A stretch of 64,000 nucleotides of DNA from Polyangiaceae bacterium (GTDB taxonomy: Bacteria; Myxococcota_A; Polyangia; Polyangiales; Polyangiaceae), in contig JAICQO010000010.1 in the NCBI GenBank assembly GCA_025937835.1, forward strand, positions 1 through 64,000, read 5' to 3'. The position numbers and the translations under genes were made by a program. The notes below the pieces were generated by a model, which ran no database searches, was not told where the DNA came from, and saw only the letters and a list, made by a program, of their open reading frames with translations. Shown here piece by piece: positions 48,504-57,073 of the stretch (position 1 is the first letter of the stretch; each line of letters opens with the position of its first letter).

Positions 48504-49093
48504 CCAGCGAGCAGGTTTTCGTCGCGTTCGTCGCGCTGGTGGCGCTCCAGCGCGTCGCCGAGCTCGGGCTCAGTCGCCGGAACGAACGCTGGCTCCGCGA
48601 GCGCGGCGCGCTGGAGCACGCGCCGGGACACTTCCGGGCCATGCAGCTGCTCCACACGCTGTGGTTCGTGAGCAGCATCCTGGAAGTGACGCTGTTGCGC
48701 CCCGCGTTTCAGACGTGGCTCGCCGTGCCGGCCGCGCTGTGCTTCGGCGCGGGGCAGTGCCTGCGCTACGCCGCGATCCGCTCGTTGGGCACGCGCTGGA
48801 GCGTGCGCATCTGGACGCTGCCAGGAGCGCCGCCCGTTGCCCGAGGCGTGTATCGCTATTTACGGCATCCCAATTACCTCGGGGTGGTTCTCGAAATAGC
48901 CGCCTTGCCGTTGATCCACTCGGCTTGGCGCACCGCCCTGCTCTTCAGCGTCGCCAATGCGGTGCTGCTCGTCGTGCGCATTCGAAAGGAAGAGCAAGCA
49001 TTGAGCGGAAACGGTGGCTACGACGAGTCCCTCGGACCGCTGCCGCGCCTGTGGCCGAGCTTTCGAGGTTTTCGAGCCGGAGGCAGCGCTTGA
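48500..49093 (+). CDS. Isoprenylcysteine carboxyl methyltransferase (ICMT)-family membrane methyltransferase
   Basis: A 197-residue integral membrane methyltransferase. Hydrophobic helices surround the SAM-binding signature GVYRYLRHPNYLGVVLEI, with the later RIRKEEQAL providing the conserved Glu pair. Next to a type III PKS such proteins (SrsB, BpsB) methylate the hydroxyl of alkylresorcinols or alkylpyrones rather than prenylcysteine. ATG 48500 overlaps the PKS stop; its own stop overlaps the TTG start of the FAD gene. All three are therefore coupled. Confidence 0.9.
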   Translation: MTSEQVFVAFVALVALQRVAELGLSRRNERWLRERGALEHAPGHFRAMQLLHTLWFVSSILEVTLLRPAFQTWLAVPAALCFGAGQCLRYAAIRSLGTRWSVRIWTLPGAPPVARGVYRYLRHPNYLGVVLEIAALPLIHSAWRTALLFSVANAVLLVVRIRKEEQALSGNGGYDESLGPLPRLWPSFRGFRAGGSA

Positions 49094-50302
49094 GCTTCGA
49101 CGTGGTGGTGATCGGCGGTGGCCCGGCCGGGCTTGCGTCGGCAGTCGCGCTGGCGCGCAGCGGAGCATCGGTTCTGGTTTGCGAAAAGTCGGCGGAGCCG
49201 GGTCTCAAGCCTTGCGGAGAAGGTCTATTGCCGCGCGCGTTTCAGGAGCTGTGCTCGCTCGGGTTGCGCTCGCGGGAGCTGCTTCTCGAAGGCAAACTGC
49301 TGCACGGCGTCGACTACGTCGCGGCGTCGGGCCGACGCGCCTCGGCGCAGTTCCGCGAAGGTCCCGGGCTCGGACTGCCGCGCACGGCGCTCGCGCGCTT
49401 GCTCCACGCCCTCGCCGAGCGCACGCCGGGGGTCTCGGTGCGCCGCGGCGCTGCGCGTTTGCGGCTCGAGTCCGGCGTGTGCTGCGTGTTTTTCGACGGA
49501 GAGCTGCTCACCCCGCGCCTGGTGATCGGCGCCGACGGCCTCCAGTCACGAACCCGAAAGGACGCAGGTCTCCGGGTGCATCGCCCCGCGCCGCTTCGCT
49601 ACGGCGTGCGGCAGCATTTCGAGATCCGGCCCTGGTCCGATCAGGTCGAGGTGTACTGGAGCCAGGGGGGCGAAGCGTACGTGACACCCGCCGGCAACGA
49701 CGCCGTGAACGTGGCCTTCCTCTGGCAAGCCTCCGAAAAGCTGCCCGGGGGCTCGCGCTTGATCGAGCACTTGCTGCGCGGTTTTCCGGAGCTCGCGCGC
49801 CGCATCGGAAGCGCCAGGGCCACCGACGAAGCGCGCGCGCGGCCCGCTCCACGTCCAGGTGCCCACTCCGGCACGCGACGGCTTGCTCCTGGTCGGCGAC
49901 GCGGCGGGCTACGTGGACGCGATCACCGGGGAAGGCGTGGGCCTGGCCGTCAGCAAGGTCACGACCTTGGCCAAGCTGCTGCGGCCAGCGCTGGAGCGAC
50001 CCGGCGGTCAGGTCACGCTCGCCGAGCTCTCGCCGTTCCTCGGCAGAGCGCGCCAGGAAGAGCGCGCGCATGTCGAGCTGACGCGCGCGCTGCTCTGGCT
50101 GCGGCGCGCGCCGTGGCTCGTCGAGCGAGTCATCTCCGCTTTGGCCGCCGATCCCGAGCTATTCCGGCATTTCTTGTCGGCGAATCAGGGCTCCGTCTCG
50201 CCCTGGGCGATACCGCTGCCGTCCTCGCTCGGGTTGCTCCGGCATCTGGTGTGGCGATCAGCGCGCCAGCACGGCGCCGATCAGCTCGGCTACGGTGGTT
50301 GA
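49090..50302 (+). pseudogene. FAD-dependent oxidoreductase (geranylgeranyl-reductase/SrsC-like), frameshifted
   Basis: The N-terminal part starts at TTG 49090 (GGAGG upstream) with the FAD motif FDVVVIGGGPAGLASA and continues through KPCGEGLLPRAF and VIGADGLQSRTRK to about 49830. The C-terminal part, with LLLVGDAAGYVDAITGEGVGLA, continues in another frame from about 49842 to 50302. The break falls in the run gcgcgcgcgc at 49831-49840; one base fewer or two more would restore a single protein of about 403 residues. Either the gene is inactivated or the assembly has an indel. Family role: hydroxylation of a phenolic lipid or reduction of a prenyl chain. Confidence 0.8.
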
Positions 50303-51196
50303 CGCGATCAGCACAACACTGCAGAGAGCCAGTCCCTCCCAATTGTCGGGATCGCGGTGGGCGCCGCGCAAGAGCCGGAACGCTTGCCAGATCCCGAGCG
50401 GAGCCAACAGCGCCGCAAGCAGCGCAATCCGCCCCGGCAATCCCAGCCAAAACAGGATCGGCAGAGATCCGAACGCCACACCGAGGCTCGCCGCCGCGCC
50501 GCGCGCCCCCCACTCGGCACCGCGGCGTACGACCAGCGTGCGCTTGCCCTGCATCCGGTCCCCGGCGGCATCGGGCAGCTCAATCGTGAGCAGCATCGCC
50601 AACTGCAGACAGCACAGCGGAAAGCACGCCAAGAACAGCGGCGGCTCGAGCCCGCCGCTCTGCACGTAAAAGCCAAGCAGCGGCGTGAGCAGCGTCACGA
50701 CGAGGGCCGTCGTCAACTCCCCGAGCCCACGGCGGAGGAGCCGCAGCGGCGGAGCGCTGTAACTCCAGGACAGTCCAATGATCAGCAAGGAAAGCGGCAG
50801 GACACACCGCGGACTATCGGCCCGCGCCGCCAGCACCGCTGCCGCCAGCAGCGCAGCCGCACCGAGCAGGATCGAGGCTCCGAGCGCGGCCCGTGGCTCG
50901 ACCAGCCCGCTCACCAACACCCGGCTACCACCGGACCAGCGCGTGGGTGTCGCATTCGCACGGTCGGCGTCGAGGTCGAAGTAGTCGTTCGAGTAGTGCG
51001 TCATCCACTGGGCGGCCGTGATGATCGCCTGCCCCCAGACGTAACGCTCCCAGTTGATACCCGCTCTGCTCTGCAGCGTGGCCAAAGCCGACCCGAGCCC
51101 GAACAACAGGACCCCCCCGACGAGGAAGTGCGGCCGTCCGAGCTTCAGGAAAGCGCCGAGCCGCGCGACGTCGCTCATCGACGTCGTTGTTAGCAT
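50258..51196 (-). CDS. UbiA-family prenyltransferase
   Basis: A 312-residue polytopic membrane enzyme with both aspartate motifs: NDYFDLDAD (first, within THYSNDYFDLDADRANATPT) and DAAGDRMQGKRT (second). These bind the Mg-prenyl diphosphate. It resembles the MenA/UbiA branch. It converges on the FAD gene, overlapping its end by 45 bases, and probably prenylates the aromatic product of the neighbouring PKS pathway; that link is inferred. Starts at 51196 or six codons later (MSDVARLG) are both possible. Confidence 0.9.
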   Translation of the reverse strand: MLTTTSMSDVARLGAFLKLGRPHFLVGGVLLFGLGSALATLQSRAGINWERYVWGQAIITAAQWMTHYSNDYFDLDADRANATPTRWSGGSRVLVSGLVEPRAALGASILLGAAALLAAAVLAARADSPRCVLPLSLLIIGLSWSYSAPPLRLLRRGLGELTTALVVTLLTPLLGFYVQSGGLEPPLFLACFPLCCLQLAMLLTIELPDAAGDRMQGKRTLVVRRGAEWGARGAAASLGVAFGSLPILFWLGLPGRIALLAALLAPLGIWQAFRLLRGAHRDPDNWEGLALCSVVLIASTTVAELIGAVLAR

Positions 51197-51208
51197 GTGC
51201 GGCCGGGG

Positions 51209-52777
51209 CTAACCGCTCGAGGTCTCGACGACAATCTTCGTCTGGGGCGAAAGATCACCCGCGCGGTACTCGATCCACATCCGGCAACGCTGCTTGCGGT
51301 CGTCCTTCGGCTCGTCGAATTCGATGAACAGGTAGTTGCGGGCGAGCAGGTGATCCTCTTCCCCGATCGGGATCGAAACCGTCTCCACGCCTTGCCCGAT
51401 GTCGTCCGGCTTCGAGCTCGAAAGCGCGAGCATCCCGCGGTGTTCGAGGCGCGACGGAGGCGGGTGCACGATGCCCGAGGACGTCACCTGGTTGATCACG
51501 ACCTCGGGTTGCCCCAGCAGCGCGTGGCGCGGGTTGCGCGAGCGGATCTCGGCTCGAGCTCCCACGTGCACATCACCCGAAAGAATCGTGACGGCCGAAC
51601 GGCTCCTCGCTTGGTGCTCGAGCAGAGTCATGATCAGGCGCGCGCGCTCGCCGCGGTGGTGGCGGCTCTCCCATTGGTCGACCAGATCGTCGCGCAGGTT
51701 GGCGATCCAACCACCGCTCTCGACGATCCCGCTGAACCGTAGATACACCACGGGAACGGGGCTCACGAACAGCACGTGCCGGTAGCCGAGCTCTTTGCGG
51801 TCGGCCTCGCGCTCGACGAACCAGCGGTCGAGCTCGGCCCACTGCGCCTCACCCAGCACCTGGTTCGTCTCGCGGTGCGAGCGCGTGTCGGGCAGCACGA
51901 TATCGACGACGTCGCGCCCGTTCGGGCCGCCCGCAAAGCGGAACGTTCGCAGCAGCTCGGCTCCCGCCGGCCGCGCGTCGGTGAGGCCGCCGAGCTGAAA
52001 CGCCACGAAAGCCCGCCTGGCTTGCGCGAAGATCGCCTTGAACACCGGGGTCTGCTGGAGCTTCTCGTGGGAACCCCAACCGTCGAACACGTCGTGGTCG
52101 TCCCACGTGAACAGGGTGGGCACGCGCGCCAGCACGAAGGACATGTGCGGCTGTTTCCAGCGCTCGACGTACAGGTCCACGTAGCCGGCCAGCACTTCTG
52201 CCGCGAGCGCCGCCGTCGTCTCGGTGCCCCCCACCTTCTTTTGCCAATCGCACTCCACGAACGGCCGGAGACCGGGCAGGTCCCAGATCGAATCCGCGTA
52301 GATCTGGTCACCGCCGCCGATCAGCAAGTCGAGCGCGCCGTTCGCCTGTGTCTGTGCGAGCTCCTCCCAGCGTTCGAACGGACGCGGTAGCCGGTGCCAG
52401 AGCTTGGAGCTGCTCACCCCGTTACACGAGAAAAAGCCGATGCTTGGCAGCTCGGCGCTACCCGGAACGCGCACGCCGTCGACTGCGATCGGTGCAGTGC
52501 CCGGGATTTCGACGCGGTACTCCACACGGCGTGCCTCGGCGGTTCGCGGAAGCTCCACGTCCCAGCGCACGAACACCCTCTGCCGGCCGATGTCCTGCAC
52601 GCGGAGCTCGTCTAGTTCGGCAGGCGCGACCGGTTCGGCGCCGTCAACGGCGAGAAGCGCGCTTTTGAGCTCGGTGACAGAAGCATCGGCGACCAGGACA
52701 CCGATGCTGAATGACCAGAGCGAGGCCTGGCTTGCCGTTCGAGCGTAGAGGACGGGACCGAGCGCGATCGTGGGCAT
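51209..52777 (-). CDS. PhoD-like metallophosphatase
   Basis: A 522-residue PhoD-like phosphodiesterase/alkaline phosphatase. Metal-site motifs are in order: FFSCNGVSSSKLWH, LIGGGDQIYADSIWDL, TLFTWDDHDVFDGWGSHEK and TILSGDVHVGARAEI. There is no visible Tat or Sec signal, unlike secreted PhoD enzymes, so it may be cytoplasmic. ATG 52777 (MPTIALGPVLYARTA) is preferred; the much longer frame upstream is Arg/Gly-rich and overlaps a gene remnant on the other strand. It lies 12 bases upstream of ubiA on the same strand. Confidence 0.88.
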   Translation of the reverse strand: MPTIALGPVLYARTASQASLWSFSIGVLVADASVTELKSALLAVDGAEPVAPAELDELRVQDIGRQRVFVRWDVELPRTAEARRVEYRVEIPGTAPIAVDGVRVPGSAELPSIGFFSCNGVSSSKLWHRLPRPFERWEELAQTQANGALDLLIGGGDQIYADSIWDLPGLRPFVECDWQKKVGGTETTAALAAEVLAGYVDLYVERWKQPHMSFVLARVPTLFTWDDHDVFDGWGSHEKLQQTPVFKAIFAQARRAFVAFQLGGLTDARPAGAELLRTFRFAGGPNGRDVVDIVLPDTRSHRETNQVLGEAQWAELDRWFVEREADRKELGYRHVLFVSPVPVVYLRFSGIVESGGWIANLRDDLVDQWESRHHRGERARLIMTLLEHQARSRSAVTILSGDVHVGARAEIRSRNPRHALLGQPEVVINQVTSSGIVHPPPSRLEHRGMLALSSSKPDDIGQGVETVSIPIGEEDHLLARNYLFIEFDEPKDDRKQRCRMWIEYRAGDLSPQTKIVVETSSG

Positions 52778-53282
52778 GTCCGGCCATTGACGTTGAAACC
52801 GGGAGGCACGTCGATGGTCAATTTTCGAGAAGGTTCGGCCGCTCCAAGGGTGCGCCGGCCCTGCGCCTCCAGTCCTTCGACGCGCCGGAAGGCCGTGTGC
52901 GCATCGATCCCGAAAACCAGTACACGTGGAAGACCATGCGCATCGGACGCATCGGCGAGCGCGGCCAATTCGACGTGCTCTGGAGCTCCGAGCGCCCCAT
53001 GCGTCCCGAGCCCTTCGCCAGCTCGCGCCTCCCCGGCTCCTGGAGCGCCTTCCTCGACGACTTGCACCGCCGCTGGGACGGACACTGGAGCGGAAAAGTC
53101 GCGGTGTGGCGTCCGCCGCTGAGCCGCGCTCGTAAGTCCGGCCTCTCAATCCGGGCGGACCCGCGGGAGAACCGCGCTCCGACCGGGGGGTCTTGCGGCG
53201 CTGCGTGCATCCGCCTAGCAACCGAGAGCCCGGGCGCCCGATAGGGGTTTCCGTCCCGACCTAGTGACTGAGAGGCTGACCG
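52778..53282. other. Gap with a degenerate gene remnant between the PhoD-like and DUF4215 genes
   Basis: About 500 bases between divergent genes. The only recognisable content is the plus-strand fragment at 52852-53097 (separate entry). The remainder holds the promoters of both flanking genes, and I see no other structure in it. Confidence 0.5.
52852..53097 (+). pseudogene. Remnant of a urea/short-chain-amide ABC-transporter substrate-binding protein (UrtA/FmdD-like C-terminus)
   Basis: One plus-strand frame encodes about 80 residues that read like the C-terminal end of UrtA/FmdD-type binding proteins: QSFDAPEGRVRIDPENQYTW, then KTMRIGRIGERGQFDVLWSS and a Trp-rich end (SWSAFLDDLHRRWDGHWSG). 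Only this last part of a protein normally near 400 residues is present. No start codon, signal peptide or transporter genes adjoin it. It looks like debris of a deletion or rearrangement. The family match is from memory of the conserved motif, not a search. Confidence 0.55.
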
Positions 53283-55403
53283 ATGTGGATCCGAAATTCG
53301 TATGTCGCCGTGACCGTGGCTCTCCTTGGCTGCAGCTCCGAATCAGAGTGTCTCGAGAAGAAGACCTGCACCACGGGCAGCATCGACGCCGCCAAGCCGG
53401 AGACTGGAGAGGGCGGGGCTCCGACGGAGCCGGTGGCGAGTGGCGGGCGAGGCGACGTGGCGAGCGGTGGAGCACCCTCCTCCTCGAAGGGCGGAAGTGG
53501 ACCGGGACCGACCGCTACCAGCGTGGGCGCGGCGTGCGACGGGGAGGGCGAGCGCATTTGCAACACCACGGGCAGCGGCAGCATTCTGGAATGCGTTGAT
53601 GGCGAGTGGAAACGGCTCGAGAGCTGCGTGCGCGGCTCCCGCTGCGACACGAGCCAAGTGCGCTGCGCCCCGATCGTTCCGGGGTGCGAGCGCCTGGCGG
53701 CTGGGAGCTCGTTCTGCCGAGCTCAGACGCGCGTGACCTGTGGACCCGATCTCGTCACCTCGGAGGAAGAGGAGTGTGCCGGGAGGTGCGCAGGCGGAAA
53801 TTGCGTGGCCGCGAGCTGCGGCGACGGCGTTCCCCAAGAGGAAGAAGTCTGCGACGACGGCAACACCGACGACGACGACGCCTGCACCAGCGCTTGCGAG
53901 CTGCCGGCGTGCGGCGACGGCATCGTCTCGGCCGGCGAAGAATGCGACGACGGCAACGACGACAACAGCGACGGCTGCACCTCGGACTGCGTGGCCGCCG
54001 AGTGCGGAAATGGAGTCGTCGAAGGGGAAGAGGAGTGCGACGACGGGAACGATGATGAGACGGATTCGTGCCTCAACACCTGCGAAGCGGTGGTCTGCGG
54101 CGATGGGCTGATTGCTGGCGCTGAGGAGTGCGACGACGCGAACACCGACGACGACGACGCGTGCCCCTCCACATGCAAAAATGCCGAGTGCGGCGACGGG
54201 TTCGTGTGGGCGGGCCACGAGACCTGCGATGACGCGAACCCCGCCAATGACGACGAGTGTACGGATCGGTGTACGGCCGAGCCCGTGTCCCTGGCTCTTG
54301 GTGGCGACCACACCTGCGCGCTATTTCAGAACGGGGCGCTGAAGTGTTGGGGAGACAACAAGTACGGGCAGATCGGCCCCTATCCGGACTCGGCCATCGG
54401 TGATGACCCAGCCGACCTCGGGAAAAACCTGCCGATCATTCTCACTGGCGTCACAGAGGTCGCGGCAGGAGCGCGACACACGTGCGTGCTCAAGGACGAG
54501 GCTGTGCAGTGTTGGGGGGACAATACGAGTAAGCAACTGGGGCCGGGTGCCGTAGGAACGTCGAGGGCGCGACCGGGTACGGTAGAACTCGGTGGCAGCG
54601 CAGAGTCCATCTGCGCGGCTGGAACCTGGTCCGCCGCACTAATGAGCGATGGGACGGTCAAGATCTGGGGAATCGAGGACCGAGGCAATCCGGAAGGCGA
54701 CCTGGCCAAGTTTCCAGGATTTGCGAACATCACTCGTCTTGCCTGCGGTTCCAACTGGATTTGTGGAACGGACAATTCAAATCAAGCAATATGCCTCGCG
54801 CCGTCTTTAACCAGCGTGGAGAACCACGCGGAAATCGTTGATCGCTCGGCAGTACCGAGTGATGCCGCATTCGAGCAACTGGCCGTGGGTTATCACGCCG
54901 CATGCGTGATCGGCGATGGCACGGCGTATTGTTGCGGATCCAACTTCAACGGCCAGCTAGTACCGGCAGAGGAGACCGGGCTTCCCCTCGTCAGCCTAGG
55001 CCTCAATAAATCCGACCCCGGAGGGATACCGCGAATCGTGGACGCTGAAGGTGGCGTGACGTGTTTCGTTTTGACGAATGGGGAAGTCCGTTGCTGGGGC
55101 AGCAGCTACGATGGAGTCTTGGGCCAACCGGAAATAACTTCGGCCGACCCCGACGCCGGCTATCTCGGTTGGGCGGACGGAACGCTCGGCTGGCAATTGC
55201 CCGCGATAAAGCTCGGTATTGGCGCGAGGGTCAAGTCAGTCGCGACCAGCGGAAGTCACACCTGCGCGTTGCTCGAAGACAACCGCGTGAAGTGCTGGGG
55301 TAGGAACGGTTCCGGGCAACTCGGGATCGGCGACGCAAGGTTCGCCGTTGGGGACGACCCGGGTGAGATGGATGACGCCTTGCCCTTCGCCTCGATCGAA
55401 TAG
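53283..55403 (+). CDS. Lipoprotein with five DUF4215 Cys-rich repeats and an RCC1-like beta-propeller
   Basis: A 706-residue predicted lipoprotein (VAVTVALLGC lipobox). After a Gly/Ser linker and a Cys-containing domain come five DUF4215 repeats, each CGDGxxxxxEECDDGN...C...C (for example CGDGIVSAGEECDDGNDDNS), at about 178-325; their Asp/Asn-rich loops suggest calcium binding. The rest (about 330-706) is an RCC1-type propeller with repeated units such as GGDHTCALFQNGALKCWGDN and GSHTCALLEDNRVKCWGRN. Third-codon positions are visibly AT-richer in the propeller half (from about 54600) than in the repeats. A surface adhesion or recognition role is plausible. Confidence 0.9.
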   Translation: MWIRNSYVAVTVALLGCSSESECLEKKTCTTGSIDAAKPETGEGGAPTEPVASGGRGDVASGGAPSSSKGGSGPGPTATSVGAACDGEGERICNTTGSGSILECVDGEWKRLESCVRGSRCDTSQVRCAPIVPGCERLAAGSSFCRAQTRVTCGPDLVTSEEEECAGRCAGGNCVAASCGDGVPQEEEVCDDGNTDDDDACTSACELPACGDGIVSAGEECDDGNDDNSDGCTSDCVAAECGNGVVEGEEECDDGNDDETDSCLNTCEAVVCGDGLIAGAEECDDANTDDDDACPSTCKNAECGDGFVWAGHETCDDANPANDDECTDRCTAEPVSLALGGDHTCALFQNGALKCWGDNKYGQIGPYPDSAIGDDPADLGKNLPIILTGVTEVAAGARHTCVLKDEAVQCWGDNTSKQLGPGAVGTSRARPGTVELGGSAESICAAGTWSAALMSDGTVKIWGIEDRGNPEGDLAKFPGFANITRLACGSNWICGTDNSNQAICLAPSLTSVENHAEIVDRSAVPSDAAFEQLAVGYHAACVIGDGTAYCCGSNFNGQLVPAEETGLPLVSLGLNKSDPGGIPRIVDAEGGVTCFVLTNGEVRCWGSSYDGVLGQPEITSADPDAGYLGWADGTLGWQLPAIKLGIGARVKSVATSGSHTCALLEDNRVKCWGRNGSGQLGIGDARFAVGDDPGEMDDALPFASIE

Positions 55404-55406
55404 GTA

Positions 55407-56333
55407 TTAGAACCCGCCCTTCGGTTGACTCGCGCTCGAAGTGCCTGTCAACTTTGCGCTCGCAAACGAGCTCGCTTTAAACGCGGCCTCGGCGCTCTTC
55501 GTTTTGTCCGTAACCATCGACCCGGAAACCATCGTCGTTTCCGATTTTAGGGCATAGACCGTGAATTCGTAGTTATCGGCCTTCCCGCCAGGACACGGCC
55601 CGAGGAACGGCCCGGTCTGTTCCGCGCCAACGCTCTTGGCATCCATGAATGCTTCTGGGAGCTGCTTCACGGTCGTCGGGATATTCCAGATCGCCCAGTG
55701 GTAGCCCAGTGTATTTCCAGGGGCCAAAGTGACATCAATGAACGTGATCCCGTAGCTCTTGGTCCCCGGGGGGCCGTCGGTCCAATTGAGCTCAGGCATG
55801 ATGCTTCCGTCAAAGCCCTTGAGCGCGCACGTGTAGACGTCCGCGAACTTCGCTCCGTCCATGTGATCCGGGCTCGTGAGCGTGAAGCCCGTCGCGCCGC
55901 CGCTTCCTCCGCCGACGCCGCCACCGCCGAGTGTTCCACCCGCACCGGCGCCGCCGCCGGCTTTGCCGCCTGCGCCCGCCGTCGTGCCGCCCGCGCCGCC
56001 GCCGCCCTTGCCGGCGCTCGGACCTCCGGCGAGACCGGAGCCGCCGGTTCCACCGCCGCCCATCGACAGCGCACCGCCGGTGGAGGCACCGCCGGTGGAG
56101 GCGCCGCCGGTCGAAGCTCCACCGGTCGCCCGCACACCGCCGGTCGTTCCGCCCGTGGGCGCGGTGACACCGCCGGTTGCCTGCGTGCCGCCGGTCGGAG
56201 CGGCCCCGCCGGTAGTCGGTGCGGGATTGCTTCCGCCGTCGTCGTCCGACGAGCACGCGTAGGCGGCCATCGAGATCCCGCAGAGGGCGAGCCAGGGAAG
56301 ACCACGAGACAGGGCAGCGGTGGAGATTCGCAT
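55407..56333 (-). CDS. PEBP-family (YbhB/YbcL, Raf-kinase-inhibitor-like) lipoprotein
   Basis: A 308-residue lipoprotein. LALCGISMAAYACSS provides the lipobox. A Gly/Thr-rich linker with tandem 15-base repeats encoding TGGAS units (about 56068-56120) follows. The C-terminal 150 residues are a PEBP domain: FTLTSPDHMDGAKF, PELNWTDGPPGTKSYGITFID, GYHWAIWNIP and GPCPGGKADNYEFTVYAL, the last corresponding to the GPxPPxGxHRY loop with changes. ATG 56333 (MRISTAALSRG) is preferred to upstream starts. It converges with the RCC1 lipoprotein gene, 3 bases apart. Ligand and role unknown. Confidence 0.88.
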   Translation of the reverse strand: MRISTAALSRGLPWLALCGISMAAYACSSDDDGGSNPAPTTGGAAPTGGTQATGGVTAPTGGTTGGVRATGGASTGGASTGGASTGGALSMGGGGTGGSGLAGGPSAGKGGGGAGGTTAGAGGKAGGGAGAGGTLGGGGVGGGSGGATGFTLTSPDHMDGAKFADVYTCALKGFDGSIMPELNWTDGPPGTKSYGITFIDVTLAPGNTLGYHWAIWNIPTTVKQLPEAFMDAKSVGAEQTGPFLGPCPGGKADNYEFTVYALKSETTMVSGSMVTDKTKSAEAAFKASSFASAKLTGTSSASQPKGGF

Positions 56334-56515
56334 GTCGCAATTCTTGCCACAACGGACGAGGTGCGACATCCATTTTTCAGCGTGTTTTGAAGCATTTGGT
56401 CCGCCGAACGCTGGGACGCAATGAGGGGGCCGCACACGCTGGAAGTGCGCAATGGTGACGGAAACCGACCGCGGGCCCGGCGGATCGCGCGGGCGCCGCT
56501 ATAGTCGGCCCCGAC

Positions 56516-57064
56516 ATGAATGGCCAGCGTGGTTCGGACCCCGATCGGGGCTCGTCACAGAGCTTGGTTTCGCGCAGCGACCTACGGCGCGCGAATCGGG
56601 AGCTCGAGGACACGCTCGCCCGACTGTCGAGCGAGCTAGTGGAGCTCCGGCCGCGCTTGCTGGAGAAGCTCGAGCTGCCCGAAGAGGTGCTCGATACGGT
56701 GCTCGATACGCAAGCGATCGCGAGCCACGCGGCGCGGAACCGGCAGCTGCGGTTGGTGCGCGCAGCGTTGCGCGATGCGGACTGGTCGTTGATCCGCGCG
56801 CGGCTCGATACGCTGCTCAAGCATGGCAGCATCCCCGCGTCGCTCGAAGAGGGCTCGGATTCGGGGCGCGCTCGCGCTGCCGAGTGGGTGGCGCGGCTCG
56901 TGGGTGAAGGGACGCCGGCGCTCGATGAGCTGCTTGCGTCGTCGCCGAGCGCAGATCGGGTTCACCTCCGGAATTTGATCCGGCAGGTGTCGAAGCAAGA
57001 AGGCGATCGGCGGAAGCGCGCAGAGGAGAAGCTCGCGGCCGCGGTCGCGGGCCTCTTGCGCTAA
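56516..57064 (+). CDS. darP: DarP/YjgA-family ribosome-assembly protein
   Basis: A 182-residue mostly helical, highly charged protein matching the YjgA/DUF615 family, now called DarP, which associates with late 50S precursors. Typical are LSSELVELRPRLLEKLELPE, a central RQLRLVRAALRDADWSLIRA stretch and DRVHLRNLIRQVSKQEGDRR near the end. It starts 182 bases after the divergent PEBP gene and is followed within 10 bases by the membrane TPR gene. Confidence 0.85.
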   Translation: MNGQRGSDPDRGSSQSLVSRSDLRRANRELEDTLARLSSELVELRPRLLEKLELPEEVLDTVLDTQAIASHAARNRQLRLVRAALRDADWSLIRARLDTLLKHGSIPASLEEGSDSGRARAAEWVARLVGEGTPALDELLASSPSADRVHLRNLIRQVSKQEGDRRKRAEEKLAAAVAGLLR

Positions 57065-57073
57065 CGTGCCCTC

